Shown piece by piece: positions 1-7,790 of a stretch of 7,790 nt of DNA; the first letter of the stretch is position 1; the number at the start of each line of letters is the position of its first letter. This DNA comes from Acidobacteriaceae bacterium. GTDB taxonomy: Bacteria; Acidobacteriota; Terriglobia; Terriglobales; Acidobacteriaceae. The stretch spans positions 1 to 7,790 of the forward strand of contig JASHUR010000146.1 in the NCBI GenBank assembly GCA_030039895.1, written 5' to 3'. A program made the position numbers and the translations under genes. Below the pieces are notes generated by a model. The model saw nothing but the letters and a program-made list of their open reading frames with translations, did no database searches and was not told the DNA's origin.

Positions 1-218
1 CGCTCTTCAATCAGAGCCTCTTCAATCTCCTTGGTAAACATGCCCTTCGTGCCCACCTGCGCAAAGCTCACGCTCTGCATCGCGTCACCCGTCGTGCGGA
101 TGATCTCAATCGCGACCTCGTGCCCCTGCTCGCGCAGCCGCGCTGCAATGTGATTCGCCTGCCACAGCGCCAGCTGCGATCCGCGCGAACCAATCCGAAG
201 AGTTGAGGAATGTACCAT
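1..218 (-). CDS. hemC: Hydroxymethylbilane synthase (porphobilinogen deaminase), N-terminal part, cut by window edge
   Basis: Cytosolic enzyme that polymerises four porphobilinogen molecules into hydroxymethylbilane, two steps after HemA's product in tetrapyrrole synthesis. Seventy-two codons are present, starting MVHSSTLRIGSRGSQLALWQ. Seen directly: the family's opening strand LRIGSRGSQLALWQA (residues 7-21), then IIRTTGD (39-45) and VGTKGMFTKEIEEAL (55-69), all hallmarks of HemC domain 1. The dipyrromethane-cofactor cysteine and most of the active site lie beyond the left edge. The ATG (218-216) shares one base with the hemA stop (TGATG), and no good Shine-Dalgarno precedes it, so re-initiation by ribosomes finishing hemA is the likely way it is translated. 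No frameshift is seen. A complete family member is usually about 300-320 residues. The identity is very secure despite truncation. Confidence 0.96.
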   Translation of the reverse strand, partial: MVHSSTLRIGSRGSQLALWQANHIAARLREQGHEVAIEIIRTTGDAMQSVSFAQVGTKGMFTKEIEEALIEE

Positions 219-1585
219 CAGTGTTTGGAAATCAGCGATTCGGGTTCGCCGCTCTTGCCCGCAGACTCCGCCGGAGGCGCATCAGCGTCAGGCGCACTCT
301 GTTCCTGAGCCGCATTGCCGGCATCTTCACGCCCTCCCTGGCGCTGGAAGGCCGATCGAATCAACTCGACCGCCGCGGTATCTCCCTCCCGCGCCGCCGC
401 CTTTAGCGTTTGCAAGGGCTGGTGCAGAAATTTGTTCATCAGGCCTCGCGTGATCGACTCAATCACCTCGAGTTGCGAAGGCGTAAGCGACCGCAGCCGC
501 CCGTGATTACGCCGCAGCTCGGCCTGACGCATCTCCTCTGCCGCTGCCTGTAAATCCACCAGCGTTGGGACCACATCCAAAACCTCGACCCGCTTCTGGA
601 AGCGAACCACTTCCTGCTCCAGTATCGCCTCTGCCCGCATGGCCTCGCTGCTCCTGCTGGCCAGGTTCGACGCCGCAACCGACTGCAGGTCGTCAATGTC
701 GTAGAGAAAGATCCCTTCCAGCCGGTTGATCTCAGGATCAATGTCCCGTGGCACTGCAATATCGATCAAAAACATCGGCCGGTTCCGCCGGCGGTGTAGA
801 AACTGCTGCGCATGTGGCGTGCGAATCAAAAACTCCGGCGAACCAGTCGAAGTAATCAGAATGTCCGCTTCATCAGCGCGTGCGTACAGGTCATCAAACC
901 GCACCACATGTGCTTCAAACTTCTGGGCCATACGAACCGCTCGCTCATGTGTGCGGTTTGCTATCAACAACGACCGCGCACCCTGTTGCATCAGGTGCCT
1001 CGCGGCCAGCTCGCTCATCTTGCCCGCTCCTACCAGCAGCACGCGCTTGCCCTCAAGCGATCCGAATATCTTGCGCGCCAGATCCACCGCAACCGACGCA
1101 ATCGAAACCGAAGACGCGCCAATCAGGGTCTCCGACCGCACCTTCTTTGCCGCGGTAAACGCGCTCTGCAGCAACCGCTCCAGCGCCGGCCCAACCGCCC
1201 CTACCGACCGCGCCGCCGAATATGACTCCTTGACCTGCCCCAGAATCTGCGGCTCGCCCACCACCATTGAGTCCAGGCTGGACGCTACCCGAAATAAATG
1301 CCGCACGGCCTCCGCATCCCGGTACGCATAAAGGTGCGGCTGCAGCGTCTTCTCATCTATTGAGAAATGCTGGTTCAGATACTTCGACAGCTCAGGATCA
1401 TCCCCGTCATGGCAGATCAGCACCTCCACCCGGTTGCAGGTGGAGAGAATCAGCCCCTCCCGAATTCCCGGGTGCGACAGCAGTGCTTGCGTCTCCGCAG
1501 CAAGGTTCTCCGGGGCAATCGCCAGCCGCTCGCGCAGCTCCACCGGCGCGGTTTTATGATTCAGACCTGTAAGCAGGATCTTCAT
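218..1585 (-). CDS. hemA: Glutamyl-tRNA reductase
   Basis: Reduces glutamyl-tRNA(Glu) with NADPH to glutamate-1-semialdehyde, the first committed step of the C5 route to haem and other tetrapyrroles. The 455-residue protein opens MKILLTGLNHKTAPVELRER. Visible landmarks: the catalytic cysteine C50 in LSTCNRVEV, the conserved VVGEPQILGQVK (108-119), the NADPH-binding loop VGAGKMSELA (185-194) with IANRT (208-212), ITSTGSP (244-250), IDIAVPRDIDP (274-284), and a C-terminal helical dimerisation region (about 315-415). A start 15 codons upstream at 1630 is open, but I chose ATG 1585 because it matches the family N-terminus and puts C50 at its usual place. This start overlaps the upstream gene's stop (ATGA), implying translational coupling. 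The last 40 or so residues (416-455) are a polar Ala/Pro/Glu-rich tail past the usual fold, probably disordered. Classical haem feedback acts on the N-terminus in enterobacteria; nothing here shows whether it applies. Confidence 0.97.
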   Translation of the reverse strand: MKILLTGLNHKTAPVELRERLAIAPENLAAETQALLSHPGIREGLILSTCNRVEVLICHDGDDPELSKYLNQHFSIDEKTLQPHLYAYRDAEAVRHLFRVASSLDSMVVGEPQILGQVKESYSAARSVGAVGPALERLLQSAFTAAKKVRSETLIGASSVSIASVAVDLARKIFGSLEGKRVLLVGAGKMSELAARHLMQQGARSLLIANRTHERAVRMAQKFEAHVVRFDDLYARADEADILITSTGSPEFLIRTPHAQQFLHRRRNRPMFLIDIAVPRDIDPEINRLEGIFLYDIDDLQSVAASNLASRSSEAMRAEAILEQEVVRFQKRVEVLDVVPTLVDLQAAAEEMRQAELRRNHGRLRSLTPSQLEVIESITRGLMNKFLHQPLQTLKAAAREGDTAAVELIRSAFQRQGGREDAGNAAQEQSAPDADAPPAESAGKSGEPESLISKH

Positions 1586-2397
1586 GGCGCGCTGAACCTG
1601 TGGACCGAGCTGAAAACATTCGCCGCCCACACACTTAACATTGCCAGAAATACCAGAGACGAAATGTACACCGCCCTTAACCCGCGCAACCCCTTACTGC
1701 GCCGCACAAACAGCAGAACTACGTACAGCCCCCACATCAGAAATGAAAGCCATATCTTCGGATCTGCAAAATACCTTGCGCCGTAAATCTCCTGTGCAAT
1801 CAGCGATCCGGCGAAGAGCCCAATCGTCAATCCACAAAAGCCCAGCACCAGCGTCGTCTGCGCAATCTGGTCCATCGTTTCCAACGGCGGCAGCCAGTTA
1901 AGAAAGCCGGGTGAGCGCTTGTTCTTAAGCCGTCGCTCTTGGATTAGATACAGCAGACTCGCCGTAAGGCTGAAAATTAGTGCAGCATACGCAGACAGCA
2001 GACCCGTAATGTGCACGAACAGCCACCCGCTCCGAATCATCGGCGACTTGAAGGCATATTTGTCCAGGCCCAGAGATGGTACCACCGTGAGCAACAACGC
2101 CAAGGGCAGCGCAAAAACCCCGAACGAAAGCGTCCGGTAGCGCCATAAAATCAACAAAAATGCGGTTGTAATCAGCAGCGCCAGCATCGACTGCACTTCG
2201 TGCATCCCGGCCGGCATCCAGCGGTGCGCATCGGCCAACATCTCCGTGCATGAGACCCCGTGAAATAGCCACGCGATTATGGCCAGGGATACGGATAGCC
2301 GCTTCCATTGCGGTCGATTGCCGAAAACCGCAGCTAGAGTCGCTACGGAAGCTAGCCCGTACAGAACCACCGCAACTCGAAGCCATACCAGGAACAT
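1582..2397 (-). CDS. CcsA/HemX-like integral membrane protein of the cytochrome c assembly family
   Basis: A 271-residue polytopic membrane protein with about eight hydrophobic segments (roughly 4-24, 34-50, 69-86, 91-107, 124-151, 182-202, 216-232, 244-262). It resembles the CcsA/CcmC/HemX family, which handles haem in cytochrome c maturation or sits beside hemA in haem operons. Supporting residues: H46 (FHGVSC), H66 (HEVQSM), H129 in WLFVHITGLLSAYAAL, the segment YGARYFADPKIW (205-216), and H266 near the C-terminus. In true CcsA the corresponding stretch is the tryptophan-rich haem-binding WWD motif (like WGRYWSWDPKETW). Here the DPK.W frame survives, but most of the tryptophans before it are replaced. 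That favours a HemX-like role (helping HemA or haem handling) over a standard haem lyase; this is inference. The ATG is preceded by TAAGG with 5 bases spacing. It is the first gene of the leftward operon and its stop overlaps hemA. Confidence 0.85.
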   Translation of the reverse strand: MFLVWLRVAVVLYGLASVATLAAVFGNRPQWKRLSVSLAIIAWLFHGVSCTEMLADAHRWMPAGMHEVQSMLALLITTAFLLILWRYRTLSFGVFALPLALLLTVVPSLGLDKYAFKSPMIRSGWLFVHITGLLSAYAALIFSLTASLLYLIQERRLKNKRSPGFLNWLPPLETMDQIAQTTLVLGFCGLTIGLFAGSLIAQEIYGARYFADPKIWLSFLMWGLYVVLLFVRRSKGLRGLRAVYISSLVFLAMLSVWAANVFSSVHRFSAP

Positions 2398-2402
2398 GCG
2401 TA

Positions 2403-2406
2403 CCTT
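2403..2406 (-). promoter_or_regulatory. Shine-Dalgarno of the CcsA/HemX-like gene
   Basis: On the minus strand the sequence reads TTTTAAGGTACGCATG. The AAGG core lies 5 bases before the ATG at 2397, normal ribosome-binding spacing, which supports that start codon. It is the clearest ribosome-binding site of the leftward operon, since hemA and hemC rely on stop-start overlaps. Confidence 0.65.
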
Positions 2407-2427
2407 AAAAGCGCAATCGTATCACCT

Positions 2428-2433
2428 AGTATA
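2428..2433 (-). promoter_or_regulatory. Candidate -10 box for the CcsA/HemX-like - hemA - hemC operon
   Basis: TATACT on the minus strand differs from the sigma-70 consensus TATAAT at one base. It lies 30 bases before the ATG at 2397 and would start transcription near 2421, giving a short leader that contains the AAGG ribosome-binding site. The expected -35 position (around 2451-2457) matches TTGACA poorly, so the promoter may be weak, activator-dependent, or read by a different sigma factor. The assignment is by inspection only. Confidence 0.45.
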
Positions 2434-2464
2434 GCGTTGGTTCTGTGCGGGATGACACAGCCCG

Positions 2465-2478
2465 AAGCGGGCCCGCTT
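2465..2478. repeat. Perfect 14-base palindrome in the divergent spacer
   Basis: AAGCGGGCCCGCTT equals its own reverse complement. It lies upstream of the TATACT box and well upstream of mutS, so it cannot be a terminator for either flanking operon. It could be an operator for a dimeric regulator, a cruciform-prone site, or part of a dispersed intergenic repeat. About 40 bases rightwards (2506-2523) an imperfect echo, AAGCGGTCCCGAACGCTT, repeats the AAGCG...CGCTT arms around a longer centre. Confidence 0.6.
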
Positions 2479-2534
2479 GAATGACTCGCCCCCTGCGACC
2501 AACGGAAGCGGTCCCGAACGCTTACCCTTGACAG

Positions 2535-2549
2535 GCGCCCGGAGGGCGC
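2535..2549. repeat. Short GC-rich hairpin in the divergent spacer
   Basis: GCGCCC-GGA-GGGCGC: a 6-base perfect stem with a 3-base loop. No T-run follows it on either strand, so it is not a standard intrinsic terminator. It immediately follows a TTGACA hexamer (2528-2533). If that were a -35 box the hairpin would fill the promoter spacer. Function unknown; a stem this short could be chance at this GC content. Confidence 0.4.
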
Positions 2550-2600
2550 GTCTGCGTGGATGGCCGCCCCCAGGACTACACGCCAATATGACCTTCGCGG

Positions 2601-2606
2601 TATGCT
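2601..2606 (+). promoter_or_regulatory. Weak candidate -10 box before mutS
   Basis: TATGCT lies 9 bases before the GTG start of mutS. If used, transcription would begin around 2612-2614 and the mutS message would be leaderless or nearly so, which would fit the absence of a Shine-Dalgarno there. No recognisable -35 box sits at the right distance upstream. This is only the best of several poor options for a rightward promoter in the spacer. Confidence 0.2.
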
Positions 2607-2615
2607 GGCGTATCC

Positions 2616-5248
<2,633 letters not shown>

Positions 5249-5252
<4 letters not shown>

Positions 5253-6307
5253 ACCTCAGAGAACAGGTCGGCCAGCTCCTCATCGTGGGCGTCGAAGGCG
5301 CAGAACTGTCTTCCACAGAGCGCGGATGGCTCAGGCTCATGCGTCCCGGCGGCATCATCCTCTTCCGGCGCAACATCGAGCAGGCCACGCAGGTCACCAG
5401 CCTGCTCCGCGAAGCTACCGAACTCTCCGGTGCGCCGCTCTTCCGCTGCGTCGATCTCGAAGGCGGACTCGTCGATCGCCTCCGTGACCTCATCGCACCA
5501 ATGCCTTCGCCTGCCGCCGTGTTTGCGTCCGGCAATCCTGCCAATTTCACCCGCCATGGCCGCCTTATCGCGCGCGAAGCCAAAGCTCTCGGCTTCAACG
5601 TCGCCCTGGCTCCGGTGCTCGACCTTGCCCTGCCCATTTCGCAATCTGTCATGCGCAGCCGCGTTGTATCGCCGGACCCGGCTGCAGTTGTCACCTATGC
5701 CCGGCACTTTCTTGAGGGCCTTGCGGCAGAAAGAATCCTCGGCTGCGGCAAGCATTTTCCCGGTCTCGGAGGCGGCACACTCGACTCCCACCACGCCACG
5801 CCGCTCATCGATCGCACCTGGGATGAACTCTGGTCGCGGGACCTCGTACCCTTCCGCGCCTTGGCTGCGCCGCTGCCGATGATGATGGTCTCCCACGCTG
5901 GCTATCCCCGCGCAAAAGACAAGCAGCCTGCGTCTATTTCTTGGTTTTGGATTACCAAGATCCTCAGAAAACGCATCGGCTATCGCGGCCTCATCGTCTC
6001 GGACGACATGGAGATGGGCGGCATCCTTTCACACACATCGATTGAAGACGCAGCCATCAAAGCCATCCTGGCCGGAACCGACCTCATCGAGATTTGCCGC
6101 GACCCGGCTCTCATCCTCAGCGCTTACGAAGCGGTGTTGCGCGAAACCGAACGCTCCGCCGCCCTCAGGCGCCACGTCGCGTCAGCCTGCCGTCGCATCC
6201 TCGAAGCAAAGCATCGTCTTCTTGACGCGCGCATGCCGCGCCCTGCCTCGGGTGCACAAATCGACAAGCTTCGTGCGGCCGTCCAAAAATTCTCTGGAGA
6301 AATCTAG
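5249..6307 (+). CDS. nagZ: NagZ-like GH3 beta-N-acetylhexosaminidase
   Basis: Probably a cytosolic glycoside hydrolase family 3 enzyme that removes the non-reducing GlcNAc from GlcNAc-anhydroMurNAc(-peptide), a central step in peptidoglycan recycling. At 352 residues it is a single TIM-barrel, the usual NagZ size, and has no signal peptide. Motifs seen: RPGGIILFRRN (32-42), DLEGGLVDR (69-77, variant of DQEGGRVxR), APVLDL (121-126), GKHFPG (167-172), the family-defining D179-S180-H181 Asp-His dyad, SHAGYP (215-220), and VSDDMEM (250-256) with D252 the expected nucleophile. Two positions depart from the usual motif: KHFPGHG is KHFPGLG here, and EGGR is EGGL. Neither removes a known catalytic residue, although binding may differ. 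The ATG overlaps the mutS stop and its TAG overlaps the anmK start by one base. AnmK as immediate neighbour strongly supports a recycling role. Another GH3 activity is the main alternative. Confidence 0.9.
6296..6300 (+). promoter_or_regulatory. Shine-Dalgarno deciding the GTG start of anmK
   Basis: GGAGA near the end of the glycosidase gene lies 6 bases before the GTG at 6307. No comparable site precedes the alternative ATG at 6325, so the GTG is the better start. Confidence 0.6.
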
Positions 6308-7479
6308 TGACCGCCCCACGCGCCATGACCGTCGCCGGCATCATGAGCGGGACCTCCGCCGACGGTATCGACGTCGCACTCGCGCGAATCACCCCTTCCA
6401 CCCTCAACCCCAAAATCAAGCTCCTCGCGCACTACGCAACTCCATATCCATCCGCTCTGCGCAAAGCCGTGCTCGCCGCGATGGACGCGCCGCGGATTTC
6501 TACCGCCGAACTCGCGCGCCTGAACTGGCGCCTGGGCCTTGCATATGCTGAGGCCATGCGTTCCGCGCTAAGCGCGCATCCCGTCAAGCTCGACCTCATC
6601 GGCTGCCATGGGCAAACCGTCTACCATCAGGCCGTCCCCTCGACCTATGCCGGACGTCGCTTCGCCTGTACCTGGCAACTCGGCGAACCCGCGCTCATCG
6701 CATCTGAAATCGGCGTATCCGTCGTCTCCAACTTCCGCCCTGCTGACATGGCTACCGGTGGCCAGGGCGCGCCGCTTGTGCCGCTGCTCGACTACGTTCT
6801 CTTTGCCCATCAGAAGCGCGCGCGCATTCTTCAGAACATCGGCGGTATCGGCAATCTCACCATCATCCCCGCGGGCGCTTCACAAAATCAGGTCATCGCC
6901 TTCGACACTGGCCCCGGCAACATGGTCATTGATGCCCTCATGACCCGGCTGTTCGATAAGAGATACGATCCCAGCGGGCGCACCGCCGTACAGGGCCGCG
7001 TCCTCGAAAAAGTCCTGGCTACCTCGCTCCACAATCCATATTTCAGCCGTCGTCCACCCAGGACCGCCGGACGCGAACAGTTCGGCGCGGCCTTCGCCAG
7101 AGACTTTCTTCAAGCCTGCCGCAAAGCAGGAGGCTCCTCGCACGACGCCGTAACAACCGTAACCGCTCTTACTGCGGATAGCATTGTCCTCGCCTGGCGT
7201 CGCTTCGCACAGCCTCAGGTTGGCCGCGCTCCCGTCGACTTCATCGTCTCCGGCGGAGGCTCCCGCAACCTAACCATGATGCGCATGCTCCGCGATCGCC
7301 TCGAACCCTGCGGTTGCAATGTAATCACCAGCGACCGCGCCGGACTTCCATCGCAGTCCAAGGAAGCCGTAGCCTTCGCTCTGCTCGCCTGGCAAACCTG
7401 GCATCACCTTCCCGGAAACATTCCCGCGGCAACAGGGGCCTCGCGTCCTGCCATCCTCGGTGAGATCATCTATGCCTGA
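6307..7479 (+). CDS. anmK: Anhydro-N-acetylmuramic acid kinase
   Basis: Cytosolic kinase that hydrolytically opens the 1,6-anhydro ring of anhydroMurNAc and phosphorylates it with ATP to MurNAc-6-phosphate, salvaging cell-wall sugar released during growth. The 390-residue protein shows the full ASKHA-type AnmK pattern: GIMSGTSADGIDVALA (11-26), IGCHGQTVYH (98-107), TWQLGEPA (122-129), FRPADMATGGQGAPLVP (143-159), NIGGIGNLTI (177-186), FDTGPGNMVIDA (199-210, with D200 the likely catalytic base), and SGGGSRN (315-321). The length is slightly above the roughly 370 residues of the enterobacterial enzyme. GTG 6307 is chosen over ATG 6325 because a GGAGA sits 6 bases upstream and the GTG shares its G with the preceding TAG stop. 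It overlaps the following lipoprotein gene by 8 bases. MurQ and AmpD, the other usual partners, are not in the window. Confidence 0.96.
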   Translation: MTAPRAMTVAGIMSGTSADGIDVALARITPSTLNPKIKLLAHYATPYPSALRKAVLAAMDAPRISTAELARLNWRLGLAYAEAMRSALSAHPVKLDLIGCHGQTVYHQAVPSTYAGRRFACTWQLGEPALIASEIGVSVVSNFRPADMATGGQGAPLVPLLDYVLFAHQKRARILQNIGGIGNLTIIPAGASQNQVIAFDTGPGNMVIDALMTRLFDKRYDPSGRTAVQGRVLEKVLATSLHNPYFSRRPPRTAGREQFGAAFARDFLQACRKAGGSSHDAVTTVTALTADSIVLAWRRFAQPQVGRAPVDFIVSGGGSRNLTMMRMLRDRLEPCGCNVITSDRAGLPSQSKEAVAFALLAWQTWHHLPGNIPAATGASRPAILGEIIYA

Positions 7480-7790
7480 TCTGCGCCGAACGCTCTGCGT
7501 CGTCCTCGCTCTTTTCGCCATTATGCTCTGCGGCTGCGGCCGGTCCACACCTCCCACAAATACGGTGGTTATGCTCATCGAGAACAGCCCGAACAGTCTC
7601 GATCCCCGCGTCGGCACAGACGCCGCAGCGGAGCGCATCGACCCGCTCATCTTCGACTCGCTCGTGCAGCGCAATGAGCACTTTGGCCTCGATCCCGATC
7701 TCGCACTCAGTTGGCAAACGCCCGATCCGCTCACCTATATCTTTCATCTGCGCTCGGGAGTACATTTTCAGGACGGCCGCCCGCTCACTT
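7472..7790 (+). CDS. Family 5 extracellular solute-binding lipoprotein (peptide/nickel ABC transporter type), N-terminal part, cut by window edge
   Basis: The first 106 codons of a substrate-binding component of an ABC importer. Residues 1-22 form a lipoprotein signal: a basic start (MPDLRR), a hydrophobic core, and the lipobox L19-C20-G21-C22 with C22 as lipidated cysteine. The mature part begins a standard SBP_5 fold: VVMLIENSPNSLDPRVGTD (33-51), then IDPLIFDSLVQRN (57-69) and YIFHLRSGVHFQDGRPLT (89-106), typical of DppA/OppA/MppA-like proteins, whose full length is about 500 residues. The ATG lies inside the end of anmK (8-base overlap) with GGTGAG 7 bases upstream. The ligand cannot be read from this fragment. 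Position after nagZ and anmK suggests peptides or murein peptides, by analogy with MppA, but that is inference. Permease or ATPase genes, if present, lie beyond the right edge. Confidence 0.88.
   Translation, partial: MPDLRRTLCVVLALFAIMLCGCGRSTPPTNTVVMLIENSPNSLDPRVGTDAAAERIDPLIFDSLVQRNEHFGLDPDLALSWQTPDPLTYIFHLRSGVHFQDGRPLT

Noticed and set aside
726..1331. Plus-strand frame of 201 codons opposite hemA
   Set aside because: It is antisense to conserved HemA motifs and has no family resemblance.
1586..1630. Extended HemA start at 1630 giving 15 more residues
   Set aside because: The extra residues do not match the family N-terminus and would lie within the end of the preceding gene; the ATG at 1585 forms the classic ATGA overlap and gives the expected cysteine position.
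2528..2533. Perfect TTGACA hexamer as a -35 box for mutS
   Set aside because: The bases 16-19 positions downstream contain no -10-like sequence, and a GC hairpin occupies the spacer. One exact hexamer alone is not enough.

Overview
The window looks like an ordinary chromosomal housekeeping segment of a GC-rich Gram-negative bacterium (about 60% GC in the lines I counted). The best guess for the organism is the Acidobacteriota (Terriglobales/Acidobacteriaceae type). This rests on protein character, C-ending codon use and a CcsA/HemX-like-hemA-hemC order; it is an inference, since no rRNA or other marker is present. I see no tRNA, rRNA, CRISPR array, insertion sequence, prophage gene or integration site.

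Left arm (minus strand, about 1-2397): a tightly packed tetrapyrrole cluster read right to left. It holds a CcsA/HemX-like membrane protein, then hemA (glutamyl-tRNA reductase), then the first 72 codons of hemC (hydroxymethylbilane synthase), which runs off the left edge. The stop codons overlap the next starts (ATGA, then TGATG), so the three are almost certainly one translationally coupled operon. It begins in the central spacer, where a good Shine-Dalgarno and a TATACT -10 box lie just upstream of the first gene.

Centre (about 2398-2615): a 218-base divergent spacer. It carries the leftward promoter, a perfect 14-base palindrome and a second small GC hairpin. No convincing rightward promoter was found, only weak -10-like boxes close to the mutS start.

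Right arm (plus strand, 2616-7790): mutS (DNA mismatch recognition ATPase), a cytosolic NagZ-like GH3 beta-N-acetylhexosaminidase, anmK (anhydro-N-acetylmuramic acid kinase), and the first 106 codons of a family 5 solute-binding lipoprotein (peptide/nickel ABC transporter type), which runs off the right edge. All three junctions overlap (4, 1 and 8 bases). NagZ and AnmK act close together in peptidoglycan recycling: NagZ frees anhydro-MurNAc species and AnmK phosphorylates anhydro-MurNAc. The binding lipoprotein that follows might supply muropeptides or peptides, but that is a guess from position.

I did not find a clearly new biological system. The points most worth a second look are the recycling pair coupled to mutS and to a peptide-binding lipoprotein, the CcsA-like protein with an eroded WWD core heading the haem operon, the palindromes in the divergent spacer, and a C-over-G bias that stays on the same strand regardless of gene direction.
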